Part shown: piece by piece, positions 16,420-26,504 of the stretch | How the letters are laid out: each line of letters begins with the position of its first letter | How positions within the stretch are numbered: the stretch's first letter is position 1 | The notes under the pieces: model-generated | Seen by the model: the letters and a program-made list of their open reading frames with translations, nothing else | The model's database searches: none | What the model was told of the DNA's origin: nothing | Assembly (NCBI RefSeq): GCF_018603885.1 | Contig: NZ_JAHGAW010000001.1 | Coordinates: 434,001 to 498,000 of the forward strand | Direction of reading: 5' to 3' | DNA: 64,000 bases | DNA from: Sphingobium nicotianae | GTDB lineage: Bacteria > Pseudomonadota > Alphaproteobacteria > Sphingomonadales > Sphingomonadaceae | Program-made: the position numbers and the translations under genes

Positions 16420-17193
16420 TCACGCAGACGGATCGCAACCGCTCTGCGCCGCTGGGGCGATGCGATAATGATAGCCGTACAGATCGCGCGCGATTCCGAG
16501 GCTTTGATACAGAGCGACGGCGGGGGCATTGTCCGCCATCACCTGCAACGCCGCCGAGCGCGCGCCCTGCCCTCTCGCCCAGCCAAACAGGCCGGACAGG
16601 CATTGCCGCGCAAGGCCACGTCCGCGCATGGTCGCATCGGTCATGACCGATTCCACGACAAGCAGATCATCCTGCAGCACGCCGAACGCGAGGGACGCGA
16701 TCTGGCCATCGACCGAGAGCGATGCGAAGCCGCAGGGCAAGGCGATCACGCCGATGATGGCCCGATAGGCAGCCACCGCTTCCGCATCCACGCCGCTCAC
16801 ACGATCGCGCGCGGCGAGCCACGTTTCACCCGGGTCGGGCGTGATCGCCAGGTTGTCTGGGCCATTTGCAAAGCCGTCGAGCGGTCCGAACAAGGTCCGC
16901 GTTCGCGCATCCGTCGCATAGCCGCGCACATCCAGCGCCGCGTCGATCCCGCCCGCCATGTCCGGGATGCGGAACATCGCGCGCCGGCCTTGCCGGCGGT
17001 AGAATGCCTCGACGCGGTCGATGAATCGCTCGCTCGACTGTGCGCCCGCGTGCAAAGGATTGGCGGAATTCGTCCGCCGCGTCGGGCCGCCCGACGAGCG
17101 CAGCGCCCAGCCATCGAGAATAACCTGCCGGGGCGACGGCCAGGCATTGAAGCAAGCCTGCTCGATCTGCCAGTTCAGCGCGTCCGATGTCAT
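16420..17193 (-). CDS. GNAT-family N-acetyltransferase
   Basis: A 257-residue protein. The C-terminal half carries the acetyl-CoA-binding motif MRGRGLARQCLSGLFGWARGQG (about 190-211) followed by LQVMADNAPAVALYQSLG. The N-terminal half is a second, degenerate GNAT-like lobe. The acceptor is unknown. It lies upstream of the GFA-family gene (62 bp gap) and may be cotranscribed with it. Confidence 0.88.
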   Translation of the reverse strand: MTSDALNWQIEQACFNAWPSPRQVILDGWALRSSGGPTRRTNSANPLHAGAQSSERFIDRVEAFYRRQGRRAMFRIPDMAGGIDAALDVRGYATDARTRTLFGPLDGFANGPDNLAITPDPGETWLAARDRVSGVDAEAVAAYRAIIGVIALPCGFASLSVDGQIASLAFGVLQDDLLVVESVMTDATMRGRGLARQCLSGLFGWARGQGARSAALQVMADNAPAVALYQSLGIARDLYGYHYRIAPAAQSGCDPSA

Positions 17194-17233
17194 GCACGCC
17201 CCCCAAAAGGAGATTCTATCGTGCGCTCGTCCC

Positions 17234-18868
17234 TTAGAACAGCCGGCTCTGCTTGACCGCCGCCGCGATGAAGCTCGCGAACAGCGGGTGCGGATCGAAC
17301 GGCTTGGACTTGAGTTCCGGATGGAACTGTACGCCGATGAACCAGGGATGGTCCGGCCGCTCGACGATCTCGGGCAGCGCGCCGTCCGGCGACATGCCCG
17401 AGAAGATCAGGCCGCCTTTCTCGAGCGGCTCGCGATAGCTGGCATTGACCTCGTAGCGATGGCGATGCCGCTCGCTGATATCATTGCTGCCATAGATGCC
17501 CGCGACAACGCTGTTGCCGGTGAGCTTGGCCGGATAGGCGCCCAGGCGCATCGTACCGCCCAGATCGCCATCGGCGTGACGCTGCTGCAGCCCTTCCTTG
17601 CTCATCCACTCGGTGATGAGGCCGACCACCGGCTCCTCGGTGGGTCCGAACTCGGTGGTCGAGGCCTTCCCGATGCCCGCGGTGTTGCGAGCGCCTTCGA
17701 TGCAGGCCATCTGCATGCCGAGGCAGATGCCGAAGAAGGGCACGTTGCGCTCGCGGGCGAAGCGCACCGAAGCGATCTTGCCCTCTGAGCCGCGCACGCC
17801 GAACCCGCCCGGCACGAGGATGCCGTGCATCGGCTCCAGCTTGGCGGCGATGTCGCTGTCTTCCGCCTCGAAGAGCTCGGCATCGAGCCACTGCACGTTG
17901 ACCTTCACGCGGTTCGACAGGCCGCCATGGACCAGCGCCTCATGCAGCGACTTGTAGGCGTCCGGCAGGCCGACATATTTGCCGACCACGCCGATCGTCA
18001 CCTCGCCTTCCGGGTTCTGCTGGCGATCCATGATATCGATCCAGCGCGCCATGTCCGGCTCGCGCGATCCCTCGATCCCGAACGCGCTCAACACCGCCGA
18101 ATCGAGGCCCTCGGCATGATATTGCTCAGGCACCGCATAGATGCTCTTGGCGTCGAGCGCTGGGATGACCGCGCTTTTCTGGACGTTGCAGAACAGGGCG
18201 ATCTTGGCTCGCTCGCTGTCCGGCAGCGGATGCTCGCAGCGGCAGAGCAGGATGTCGGGCTGGATGCCGAGCGAAGTCAACTCGCGCACGCTGTGCTGGG
18301 TCGGCTTGGTCTTCAGCTCGCCAGCCGCAGCGATATACGGCACCAGCGTGACATGGACGAAGATCGACTGGCGCGGGCCCAGCTCATTATGGAGCTGGCG
18401 GATCGCCTCCATGAACGGCAGGCTCTCGATGTCGCCGACCGTGCCGCCAATCTCGCAGAGCACGAAGTCGACATCATCGGTCTCGGCCAGCGCGAACGCC
18501 TTGATCTCGTCGGTGACGTGCGGGATCACCTGGACGGTCGCGCCGAGATAGTCGCCGCGCCGCTCCTTCTGAATGATCGTCTGATAGATGCGGCCCTGCG
18601 TGACATTGTCCGCCTGACGGCTCGCGACGCCGGTGAAACGCTCATAATGGCCGAGGTCGAGGTCGGTCTCGGCCCCGTCGTCGGTCACATAGACTTCGCC
18701 ATGCTGATAGGGCGACATCGTGCCCGGATCGACATTGAGATAGGGATCGAACTTGCGGGTCCGCACCTTGAAGCCACGCGCCTGCAGGAGCGCCCCGAGG
18801 GACGCGGCCATGAGACCCTTGCCAAGCGATGAGACCACGCCGCCGGTGATGAAAATGAACCGCGCCAT
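17234..18868 (-). CDS. pyrG: CTP synthase
   Basis: Converts UTP, ATP and glutamine to CTP, the last step of pyrimidine nucleotide synthesis. Its 544 residues are the usual length. The amidoligase domain has [20 protein letters not shown] at the N-terminus, the [19 protein letters not shown] block and [11 protein letters not shown]. The glutamine amidotransferase domain has the nucleophile in [16 protein letters not shown] and the catalytic His/Glu in [11 protein letters not shown]. It lies 82 bp downstream of secG in the same direction, a conserved alphaproteobacterial pairing. Confidence 0.98.
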   Translation of the reverse strand: MARFIFITGGVVSSLGKGLMAASLGALLQARGFKVRTRKFDPYLNVDPGTMSPYQHGEVYVTDDGAETDLDLGHYERFTGVASRQADNVTQGRIYQTIIQKERRGDYLGATVQVIPHVTDEIKAFALAETDDVDFVLCEIGGTVGDIESLPFMEAIRQLHNELGPRQSIFVHVTLVPYIAAAGELKTKPTQHSVRELTSLGIQPDILLCRCEHPLPDSERAKIALFCNVQKSAVIPALDAKSIYAVPEQYHAEGLDSAVLSAFGIEGSREPDMARWIDIMDRQQNPEGEVTIGVVGKYVGLPDAYKSLHEALVHGGLSNRVKVNVQWLDAELFEAEDSDIAAKLEPMHGILVPGGFGVRGSEGKIASVRFARERNVPFFGICLGMQMACIEGARNTAGIGKASTTEFGPTEEPVVGLITEWMSKEGLQQRHADGDLGGTMRLGAYPAKLTGNSVVAGIYGSNDISERHRHRYEVNASYREPLEKGGLIFSGMSPDGALPEIVERPDHPWFIGVQFHPELKSKPFDPHPLFASFIAAAVKQSRLF

Positions 18869-18950
18869 GGGAGAAAAGGCTTAAGCTGAACCGATACGAA
18901 AGGGCAAGCGAACGAATCCGCAAGCCTGCGAAAAAATATTCTGGCGCTGG

Positions 18951-19349
18951 TTATTGCGCGAGCGGGACGGACTGATTGCCGCCGGCCGGAGCCGCCGAGC
19001 GATTGCTCGCCGCCGAAGCCGCCGCGCCGGAAAGCGCATCCCCTTCCGCACTCGGAGCGGGCCCGCCCTGCGCCGCCGGCGCCGTCTTGCCGACCAGTGA
19101 GGTATCGACCGAGGCGGCGCGATGCTGAGTCGCCGCGATGACGGCCAGAATGACGCTCATGCCCACGAACAGGGTGGCGAGGATCGTCGTCGCGCGCGTC
19201 AGGAAATCGGCAGCGCCGCGCGCGGACATCAGACCGCTCGGGCTGCCGCCCATGCCAAGACCGCCGCCCTCCGAGCGCTGCATGAGGATGACCGTGACCA
19301 GCGCGAACGCGATGACGGCCTGAACGACGAGGAGGAACGTGAAAAGCAT
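18951..19349 (-). CDS. secG: preprotein translocase subunit SecG
   Basis: Small membrane subunit of the SecYEG channel, 132 residues. It has two hydrophobic helices (MLFTFLLVVQAVIAFALVTVILMQ and TTILATLFVGMSVILAVIAA) around the conserved loop RSEGGGLGMGGSPSGLMSARGAADFLTR, then an Ala/Ser/Pro-rich tail typical of alphaproteobacteria. The start at 19349 is preferred over 19388 because it begins directly at the first helix. The tpiA gene often found next to secG is absent here. Confidence 0.94.
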   Translation of the reverse strand: MLFTFLLVVQAVIAFALVTVILMQRSEGGGLGMGGSPSGLMSARGAADFLTRATTILATLFVGMSVILAVIAATQHRAASVDTSLVGKTAPAAQGGPAPSAEGDALSGAAASAASNRSAAPAGGNQSVPLAQ

Positions 19350-19389
19350 GAGTGTGGAAATATCCGTTATGGTCTTGCTGCAGCGCACT

Positions 19390-19845
19390 TAGCGACGAAT
19401 TCGTGAAGGTTCAACCTTGGCCGACTCAGGCCTGACGCTCCGGTCAAGCCGCGCGCGTTCCATTTCCGCGATCTAGAGGCCGCTTTTCGCCGACGAAAGC
19501 GCATGGAGAGAGGCGCAATTGCCACATGTCGGCGTCGCACTGCCATCCGGGAAGGCGCGGTTTTCCGCCCGGTTCGGCCGGAACTTCGTCAACCTCACAC
19601 ATGGGCGCCATGGAAAACGCGAGAAGTTTCGCTCCGGCACGAACGAAAGTGGCGGTTTTTGGGGAATTTTGACGAAGTCGAAGACGGCCGCACCCCACAG
19701 AGGTTGCGAGCATGGCGTGAAGTTCTGGCATGGAAGGATGGTCGTAGGACAGGCTGCCGCTTTTTGACGCCAGGTCACGGGGTCATCGCTGCTTATGGGC
19801 TGTGTCCCGCAAGCGGCTTTTGAGGAATCGGCGGCCTACGCCGGA
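19390..19845. other. gene-poor interval between secG and the Hpt-like gene
   Basis: About 455 bp. Several open frames of 80-106 codons exist on both strands, but none has recognisable domains or a convincing ribosome binding site, and they contradict each other. No tRNA or clear terminator was seen. It may contain secG promoter sequences at its left end. Function otherwise unknown. Confidence 0.4.
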
Positions 19846-20157
19846 TCAGCTGTGCTCGTCCGCCCCGATAACAGCCAGCGCGCGGCTGATCTTGCGCACG
19901 ATGACCGGATCGCCCGGCGCGCTTTCCAGCGCTTCGTCGGCGAGATTCATGACATTGTTGACGCCGAAGCTGGCGCAGAGGCCCTTCAGCCGGAGCGCGG
20001 CCATGGTCCAGTTCGCATCACAGCGGGCACGAGCGAGAAGGTTGAGCTGGCGCTCGGCACTCTCCAGAAACGCCTGACGCAACTCGGTGATCAGAGCGAG
20101 ATCTGAACCAACGGCCGCCGAAAGCGCCGCTTCGAGTGTGCCGGGATCATAAGCCAT
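19846..20157 (-). CDS. Hpt-like protein lacking the phosphorylatable histidine
   Basis: A 103-residue four-helix protein with the outline of a histidine phosphotransfer domain. The signature normally reading AH.LKG....G appears here as ALRLKGLCASFG (residues 54-65), so the phospho-accepting His is replaced by Leu55. It therefore cannot relay phosphate in the usual way and may act as a binding or sequestering partner for a response regulator. Divergent from the coiled-coil protein gene at 20237. Confidence 0.7.
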   Translation of the reverse strand: MAYDPGTLEAALSAAVGSDLALITELRQAFLESAERQLNLLARARCDANWTMAALRLKGLCASFGVNNVMNLADEALESAPGDPVIVRKISRALAVIGADEHS

Positions 20158-20236
20158 GCATTTTGATAGTCCGCCAAATGTAAACAGCGCGTAAAATTGC
20201 GGTTCCCCGCCGATAGGAAAATGTTAAGAACGAGAG

Positions 20237-22687
20237 ATGTCCGGACCCCGAAAAGAGACAAATCCGTCCCAGAACGGAACAGAAGGTCCGGACTCAGGGC
20301 AAGCAAAGGACGGCGAAGGCATGAGCCAGGATTGGCTATCGCGACTGCGCGATTCTGACTCGGGATGGGATCAGCCGGCATTTCCGGACCGCTTCGGCGA
20401 CCGCAAGGAGAAGCGCGCCAAAGCCACGGTGGCCCCCGCCCAGGCAACCACCACCCAACCGGTGGAACCGCAGACGGCGCAAACGGAGACTCACCCCATC
20501 ACTTATGATTATGACGACGCACCGGAGACGGAAAACGGGCTGCCCCGCGGCGTGCGCATCATTGCGATGCTGCTGCTCGGCGCGCTGGCTCTCGGTTGGG
20601 TGGGCATCGTGATCGCCAGCGGACTGCGGCCCGATCTGGCAGAGCGTTCGGCGACCTTCATCAATCTGATCGCCGTCCTCTCCGGCCCGCTGGTGCTGAT
20701 CGGGGGCGTCGCTTATGCGCTGCTGCGACGGCGCGAGACCGATCCTGGCGCGATCCGTGCGGCCGATACGCTTCATCTCGCCGACCAGGCGGCGCAAGCA
20801 GCGGCGCGCCTCAGCGAGGCCCATGCGCAAGTGATGACCCATACGCGCGACTTCACCACGGTCGCGGACCAGTCCGCCAGCGCGATCCTTGGCGCGCTCC
20901 AGACGATGAGCACGCAGACCGGCCAGCTCGAACAGAGCACGACGATATCCATCGCGACGCTGACCGCACTCGGTGAACGGATCGCGACCATGACCGACGC
21001 GCTGCCGCGCCTGGAAGATCGCCTCGCCACCCTCGGCGAGACACTCGCACGCGTCGGCGGCGACCTCGGCCAGCGGCACGACCAGCTCGACCAGCAGTTG
21101 CAATCGACCGCGCTCATTGCCGAGGAGGCCCGGCTGCAGCTGGTGGATGCCGGGAGCGCTCTCGCCGAGCAGCTTGGCGGCCTGCGGGACGGCGCACGCG
21201 ATGCCGGCGACGAGCTGGCGAGTCTCTCGGAACTCTCGTCCGCGCGGCTGGACCTGACGCTCGACCGCGTGAAGCAAATCCTCGACGCCACCGAGCAGCG
21301 CATGGAAGCGCAGAATGCGGCGCTCGTCGCTCTGGTCGAGAAGAGCCGCAAAGGCATCGAGACAGCATCGGGCCATTCGCTCGATCGTTTCGCCGAGCAT
21401 TGCCGCAAGATCGAGGCGATCCTGGGCGCGCTCGATGCCCGGATCGAGGGACATGCCGAAAAGAGCAATGCCTGGCTGGAAGGCACCGCACGGGGCGTCA
21501 CGGCGCTGGCCGGCGAGTTCAATGCGCTTGAGCAATCCGCCATCGCCCGGACCGAGACGCTGTCCGCAACGATGATGCAGCTCTCCGGCGACACGCGCAA
21601 GCTGGTCGAGGCGATCGAAAGCGGTCATGCCGGCTCCGATCAGCTCATCAATCGGGCGGAGGCCCTGCTGGTCGCGCTCGATTCCGGCGTGCGCGAGCTC
21701 GATGAGAGCATGCCGGCCGCAATCGGCCGGGTTGAGGTGCAGATCGATGCGATGCACGAGCGCATTGTCTCTGCCAATCCCGTGGTGGAGGCGGTGGAAG
21801 CAGTGGCGAAAGGCGTCGTCAGCCAGCTTCAGGAATCCGACCACCTCGCGCGGGCCCATGTCGCCGCGCTGACGGAGGCGATGCAGCGCTCGCAGGGGGC
21901 TCTCGCCGCGCAGAAGCAGCAGATCGATGCGCTGGCCGCTGCCGTGGACGAAGCCAGCGCCGGCATGGCCCGGCTCGGCGAGAGCGTCGGCCCGCAAATG
22001 GTCGAAGCGCTGGTGCGTGTGCGCGAGACGGCCGATGCCGCTGCGGCCAAGGCTCGCGCCGCCATGACGGCCGCCATTCCCGATGCCGCCGCCCAGCTCG
22101 GCGCGGCGAGCAGCCGGGCCGTCGAGCAGGCCGTCTCAGGCGCGGTCTCCGATCAGCTCGAGCGGCTCTCGCTGGTGGCCGACGATGCCGTCAAGGCAGC
22201 CCATCGCGCGACCGACAAGCTCACCCGCCAGATGCTCAGCCTGACCGATGCCAGCAAGGAGCTGGAGCGTATCCTCGCCGGCAATGCCGAGCGGATCGCT
22301 TCCCAGGACCGCGACCTCATGGCGCACCGATCGGCCAAGCTGATCGCCTCGCTCAACGAGCGCGCGATCGACGTCAACAAATGGCTCGACAAGGAGGTGT
22401 CGGAGCCGGAGTGGACCGCCTATCTCAAGGGCGACCAGGGCCTGTTCGCACGACGCGCAACACGGCTGGTGAGCGGATCTGACGCGAAGAATGTCCATGC
22501 GCTCTACAATGAAGATCCCGACTTTCGCGAACATGTGAACCGCTATGTCCACGACTTCGAGAGCCTGCTGCGCGCGGTCATGGCGAGCAAGGATGGCAGC
22601 GCGCTGGCACTGACGATGGTCTCATCGGACATCGGCAAGCTCTATGTGGCGCTGGCTCAGGCGATCGAGCGGTTAAGGTCGCATTGA
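20237..22687 (+). CDS. membrane-anchored long coiled-coil protein, function unknown
   Basis: 816 residues. A polar N-terminal tail (1-104) rich in Gln, Thr and Pro is followed by two membrane helices (about 105-129 and 140-163) with RRRE after the second. Then come about 550 residues of Ala/Glu/Gln/Leu-rich heptads (for example LPRLEDRLATLGETLARVGGDLGQRHDQL), and a folded C-terminal region (about 700-816, NKWLDKEVSEPEWTAYLKGDQGLFARRATRLV). It resembles methyl-accepting receptor signalling stalks but lacks the conserved MCP hairpin tip. Alphaproteobacterial polarity or cell-envelope scaffolds have similar layouts; that comparison is inference. The start could also be Met29. Confidence 0.72.
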   Translation: MSGPRKETNPSQNGTEGPDSGQAKDGEGMSQDWLSRLRDSDSGWDQPAFPDRFGDRKEKRAKATVAPAQATTTQPVEPQTAQTETHPITYDYDDAPETENGLPRGVRIIAMLLLGALALGWVGIVIASGLRPDLAERSATFINLIAVLSGPLVLIGGVAYALLRRRETDPGAIRAADTLHLADQAAQAAARLSEAHAQVMTHTRDFTTVADQSASAILGALQTMSTQTGQLEQSTTISIATLTALGERIATMTDALPRLEDRLATLGETLARVGGDLGQRHDQLDQQLQSTALIAEEARLQLVDAGSALAEQLGGLRDGARDAGDELASLSELSSARLDLTLDRVKQILDATEQRMEAQNAALVALVEKSRKGIETASGHSLDRFAEHCRKIEAILGALDARIEGHAEKSNAWLEGTARGVTALAGEFNALEQSAIARTETLSATMMQLSGDTRKLVEAIESGHAGSDQLINRAEALLVALDSGVRELDESMPAAIGRVEVQIDAMHERIVSANPVVEAVEAVAKGVVSQLQESDHLARAHVAALTEAMQRSQGALAAQKQQIDALAAAVDEASAGMARLGESVGPQMVEALVRVRETADAAAAKARAAMTAAIPDAAAQLGAASSRAVEQAVSGAVSDQLERLSLVADDAVKAAHRATDKLTRQMLSLTDASKELERILAGNAERIASQDRDLMAHRSAKLIASLNERAIDVNKWLDKEVSEPEWTAYLKGDQGLFARRATRLVSGSDAKNVHALYNEDPDFREHVNRYVHDFESLLRAVMASKDGSALALTMVSSDIGKLYVALAQAIERLRSH

Positions 22688-22721
22688 GGGGCGACGCTCG
22701 ACGCTCCTTCCCGTCATTTCC

Positions 22722-22749
22722 GCGAACGCGGGAATCCCGTGCCGCTTGC
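22722..22749. repeat. single-hairpin REP-like palindrome
   Basis: CGTCATTTCCGCGAACGCGGGAATCCCG, a short GC-rich hairpin of the CGTCATTCCCGCG family. It stands just after the coiled-coil gene and before the convergent kup gene. Related to the unit inside dnaE at 9802. Confidence 0.65.
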
Positions 22750-22869
22750 GCGATCCAGGCTGTAGTGATGCAATAATCATTTAATTCAGGGCATGATGCG
22801 GCGCGTTTGTAAGCTCGCCTTCTACACCAAATACTCGCTGCCCGTGAAACCCTGGAATGTCACGACTGC

Positions 22870-24798
22870 CTAGATCTCGACCTGACTGCCCAGTTCGATC
22901 ACGCGATTGGTCGGCAGGCGGAAGAACTCCATCGCACTTTCCGCGTTGCGCAGCATCCAGGCGAAAAGCTTCTCGCGCCAGATGTGCATGCCCGGCCGGG
23001 CCGAGGGCAGGAGCGTTTGCCGGGCGAGGAAGAAGCTGGTCTCCATCATCCGGAACGTCTGGCCGCAGCCAGTGACCTGGCTCAAGGCGTCGGGCACGTC
23101 GGCTTCCTCCATGAAGCCGTAGTTCAAAATCACACGGAAGAAACCGCGGCCAAGATCCTCTATCCCGAAACGTGCCGTCGAAACGACCACCGGCACGTCG
23201 GCAATCTTGACCGTCAGCAACACAACCCGCTCGTGCAGCACCTTGTTGTGCTTGAGGTTGTGCAGCAGCGCGTGGGGCACACCGTCCGGCGTCGACGTCA
23301 TGAACACCGCCGTGCCGGGGACACGCACCGCGCTGTTCGAGGCTGATGCGACGAACACCGGGATCGGCATGGCGGATTCGCGCAGCCGATCCATCATCAG
23401 CTTGCGCCCCTTCGCCCAGGTGGTGAGCAGGGTGAACACGATCAGGCCGATCAGCAGCGGGAACCAGCCGCCGTCCGGGATCTTGGTCAGATTGGCGGCG
23501 AGATAGGCGCCGTCGACGACGTAGAACATCGCGAGAAGCGGGATCGCGGTCCAGCGCTTCCATTTCCACAGCTTGAACATCACGACGGTGAGCAGGACAT
23601 TGTCGATGAACATCGCGCCGGTCACCGCGATGCCATAGGCCGCGGTCAGGTTGGACGAGGTCCGGAAGGTCATCACCAGCAGGATGACCATGATCATGAG
23701 GCCCCAGTTGATCAGCGGGATATAGATCTGGCCGGCCGTGGCGGCGCTGGTATGCGCGATGCGCAGGCGCGGGATGAAGCCGAGCTGGATGGCCTGCTGC
23801 GTCACCGAGAAAGCGCCGGTGATCACCGCCTGCGAGGCGATGATCGCGGCCAGCGTCGCGATGCCGACCAGCGGCAGGCGGAAGGCGTCGGGCGCCAGAT
23901 TGTAGAACGGGCTTTCCAGCGCCGCATGGCCTTCGCGCATCAGCAGCGATCCCTGGCCCATATAATTCAGCATCAGCGCCGGCAGGACGAACCACAGCCA
24001 GGAGATGCGGATCGGTTTGCGGCCGAAATGGCCCATGTCGGCATAGAGCGCCTCGGCACCGGTGACGGCCAGCACGACGGCGCCCAGCGCAAGGAAGGCC
24101 TGCATCGGCGTGAGCAGGAAGAATTCCAGCGCATAACCGGGATTGAGCGCCCACAGGATGGCCGGCAGCTGCACGATGCTCATCACGCCGAGCGTGGCGA
24201 TCGAGAGGAAATAGAGCAGCATGATCGGGCCGAACATCGCCGCCACCCGGCTCGTGCCCGCGCGCTGGATCGAGAAGAGGAAGATAAGGATCGCCAGGGC
24301 CAGCGGCACCACAAGCCCGCCGAAGCCGGGGTTGACGACGGCAAGACCTTCCACCGCGGAGAGCACCGACACCGCCGGTGTGATCATGCTGTCGCCATAG
24401 AAGAGCGCAGTCGCGAACACGCCCATCAGCACGATCCCCGCCGACCAGCGCTTGGACGGAACCGAGCGGCTGATCAGCGCCAGCAGAGCCAGCGACCCGC
24501 CCTCGCCCTTGTTGTCGGCGCGCATGATGATCGTGACATATTTGAGCGTCACCACCAGCATCATCGACCAGAACATCAGGCTGATCGCGCCCATGATGTG
24601 AGCGTCGTCGAGATCGAGATGATGATGGCCGGCGAAGGTCTCGCGGAAGGCGTAGAGCGGGCTGGTGCCGATGTCGCCGAAGACGACGCCGATGGCGCCG
24701 ACGGCCAGCTTGATCGCGCTGTCGTGAGCGTGACCGTGACTTGCTGGCGCCTCCGCCGGAACCGGCGTGGCGGCAGTGCCTTGATCGGGCGTGGTCAC
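22870..24798 (-). CDS. kup: low-affinity potassium transporter Kup
   Basis: K+/H+ symporter of the KUP/HAK/KT family in the inner membrane, 642 residues. Family motifs include [22 protein letters not shown] near the N-terminus, [34 protein letters not shown] and a [17 protein letters not shown] block. About twelve membrane helices precede a cytoplasmic C-terminal domain. The start is a GTG after AGGCGGG. An extra His-rich N-terminal segment (about residues 1-27, ASHGHAHD) precedes the first helix. Confidence 0.96.
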   Translation of the reverse strand: MTTPDQGTAATPVPAEAPASHGHAHDSAIKLAVGAIGVVFGDIGTSPLYAFRETFAGHHHLDLDDAHIMGAISLMFWSMMLVVTLKYVTIIMRADNKGEGGSLALLALISRSVPSKRWSAGIVLMGVFATALFYGDSMITPAVSVLSAVEGLAVVNPGFGGLVVPLALAILIFLFSIQRAGTSRVAAMFGPIMLLYFLSIATLGVMSIVQLPAILWALNPGYALEFFLLTPMQAFLALGAVVLAVTGAEALYADMGHFGRKPIRISWLWFVLPALMLNYMGQGSLLMREGHAALESPFYNLAPDAFRLPLVGIATLAAIIASQAVITGAFSVTQQAIQLGFIPRLRIAHTSAATAGQIYIPLINWGLMIMVILLVMTFRTSSNLTAAYGIAVTGAMFIDNVLLTVVMFKLWKWKRWTAIPLLAMFYVVDGAYLAANLTKIPDGGWFPLLIGLIVFTLLTTWAKGRKLMMDRLRESAMPIPVFVASASNSAVRVPGTAVFMTSTPDGVPHALLHNLKHNKVLHERVVLLTVKIADVPVVVSTARFGIEDLGRGFFRVILNYGFMEEADVPDALSQVTGCGQTFRMMETSFFLARQTLLPSARPGMHIWREKLFAWMLRNAESAMEFFRLPTNRVIELGSQVEI

Positions 24799-24901
24799 TT
24801 GCCCGCCTGAACCGATGTCATCGGATGCGCGTCCCCTGCTGCGGCTTGCGCCGCAATGCGGCGTGCGCCTAGCACTTCACTTGTGATGGTGCAACGCACA
24901 A

Positions 24902-25561
24902 TCACGGGGCGCGGTTTCCAGTCTGGGACTCGGCGTCGCGCCGCTTGATCAACGCCTGGAGGAGCGCAACGTTTCGGATCAATTCTTCGCGCAGTTCAAA
25001 CTTTTCGGGCAGGCGCGCGGCCAGTCGCAGCCAGATGTCGCGGGCGCGCTCGAACTGGCCGGACTCGGCGAGGGCGAGGCCATAGAAATAATTCGGGGAA
25101 ATACCGTCCGGCTGCAGCCTGATTGCCTGCTTGAAGGCATAGTCGGCTGCCGGCGTCAGGGTCCCCTCGCCATGCATCACCAGCGCATTGCCGAGACCGA
25201 CCCAGAGATTGGCATCGTTGGGGAACTCGCGCAGGCCGGACTGGAAGATGTTGACCGCATTCTGCGTGTCGCCGCGCCGGGCATAGCCGTCCGAAATCAC
25301 CAGCCAGCGCGTTGCGCCGCTGATCCGCTCGCCTATCTCGCTGCGCTTCTTCGCCAGCGCTTCGTCGAAGCGGACGCGCTCGACGCCCGGCGCCACCGGC
25401 TTGCCGGCAAGGCCCGGGCTGCCCTGCCAGGCATAGCCGGCGAGCCCGAGGAGCAGCGCCGTTGCGATCGGCGCGAGCTTGCGCAGCGGCAAACGTGTGG
25501 CTGCCCAGATGCCGCCGCCGGTCAGCAGCGCGAGAAGGATGGCGATGGCGAGCCCGGTCAT
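24902..25561 (-). CDS. ccmI: cytochrome c maturation protein CcmI (TPR)
   Basis: 219 residues: two N-terminal membrane segments (MTGLAIAILLALLTGGGIWAA; LAPIATALLLGLAGYAW), then tetratricopeptide repeats (DTQNAVNIFQSGLREFPNDANLWVGLGNAL; ADYAFKQAIRLQPDGISPNYFYGLALAESGQFERA). CcmI chaperones apocytochrome c for heme ligation. Last gene of the ccm operon; it overlaps ccmH by 4 bp. Shorter than some CcmI proteins but complete in outline. Confidence 0.85.
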   Translation of the reverse strand: MTGLAIAILLALLTGGGIWAATRLPLRKLAPIATALLLGLAGYAWQGSPGLAGKPVAPGVERVRFDEALAKKRSEIGERISGATRWLVISDGYARRGDTQNAVNIFQSGLREFPNDANLWVGLGNALVMHGEGTLTPAADYAFKQAIRLQPDGISPNYFYGLALAESGQFERARDIWLRLAARLPEKFELREELIRNVALLQALIKRRDAESQTGNRAP

Positions 25562-25974
25562 GCCCTGACTTTCTTGTGCCGGATCCGGCTCCAGGCCAGC
25601 ACGCCGCCGGCACCGAGCAGCACCAATGGTGCCGCCCAGAGCGGCCAGAGGATCGGATCGGCGGTCGGCTTGTAGCTGATCCAGTCGCCATAGCGCTCGA
25701 TCAGCCAGGCCCGGATATGCTCGGGCTCCTCGCCCCTGGCGATGCGCTCGCGGATCTCCGAGCGCAGGTCTGAGGCCATGCTGGCATTGCTGTCGGCGAT
25801 CGACTGGCTCTGGCAGGTGAGGCAGCGGATCGTCTGCATGAGGGCCATCGCCTTGGCTTCCTGCGCGGGATCTTCGAGCTGGCGGTCGGCATAAGGCGCG
25901 GGCGGCAACGCCGTCTGCGCAAGGGCCGGGCCGGCGAGCATCAGCGCACTCAGGAAGATGAACAGCGGCCTCAT
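25558..25974 (-). CDS. ccmH: cytochrome c maturation thiol reductase CcmH
   Basis: 138 residues. Signal peptide MRPLFIFLSALMLAGPALA, the conserved thiol motif LMQTIRCLTCQSQSIADSNASMA (C51 and C54), LRSEIRERIARGEEPEHIRAWLIERYGDWI, and a C-terminal membrane anchor ending RIRHKKVRA. It reduces apocytochrome CXXCH disulfides so that heme can be attached. It overlaps ccmG by 4 bp. Confidence 0.95.
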   Translation of the reverse strand: MRPLFIFLSALMLAGPALAQTALPPAPYADRQLEDPAQEAKAMALMQTIRCLTCQSQSIADSNASMASDLRSEIRERIARGEEPEHIRAWLIERYGDWISYKPTADPILWPLWAAPLVLLGAGGVLAWSRIRHKKVRA

Positions 25975-26504
25975 GCCCCCGCCTCGCGCAGCTTCGTCAG
26001 GATCGTGTCGATGTCCTGCGGGCCGATATAGCCGATGTGCTGGTAACGGATGATGCCCTTGCCATCGATCACGAATGTCTCCGGCACGCCGGAGGAACCG
26101 AGATAGAATTGCAGGGTCGAGCGCGCGTCGAGACCGATGCGATGAAAGGGATTGCCGTTGCGTTGCAGGAAGGCGTCGACATCGGGTCGCGCATCGCGAA
26201 TGGCCACTCCGTCGATCCGCACGCCGCGCTGGGCAAGCTGCGCGAGCTGGGGCGCTTCGGCCGCACAAGGGACGCACCAGCTCGCGAAGACGTTCAGCAG
26301 GCGCGGCTTGCCGTCCGCCATCTGCTTGGTCGAGAGTGCCGGCGCCATCGCCGAGGCAGCCGGGAGATCGATGCCGGGCACGGGCTTGCCGATCATCCGC
26401 GACTGGATGACGGTCTGGTTCTTCTGGGTGAGGCCGAGCGAGGCGACCACCAGGAACACGAGATAGGCCGCGAGCGGCACCCACAGGATGAGCGAGCGCT
26501 TCAT
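25971..26504 (-). CDS. ccmG: thiol:disulfide interchange protein CcmG/DsbE
   Basis: 177 residues: N-terminal membrane anchor, then a periplasmic thioredoxin fold with the active site FASWCVPCAAEAPQL (C77, C80) and the cis-proline segment SGVPETFVIDGKGIIRYQHIG. It keeps the CcmH/apocytochrome cysteines reduced. Embedded in the operon with 4-bp overlaps at both ends. Confidence 0.95.
   Translation of the reverse strand: MKRSLILWVPLAAYLVFLVVASLGLTQKNQTVIQSRMIGKPVPGIDLPAASAMAPALSTKQMADGKPRLLNVFASWCVPCAAEAPQLAQLAQRGVRIDGVAIRDARPDVDAFLQRNGNPFHRIGLDARSTLQFYLGSSGVPETFVIDGKGIIRYQHIGYIGPQDIDTILTKLREAGA

Noticed and set aside
19444-19823. Overlapping 80-106 codon frames on both strands in the secG-Hpt gap
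   Set aside because: Mutually exclusive frames, no ribosome-binding sites, no recognised domain. Recorded as an interval without assignable genes.
23752-24810. Long plus-strand frame opposite kup
   Set aside because: Composition is typical of an antisense shadow (His, Arg, Asp, Gln rich), and kup on the other strand is certain.
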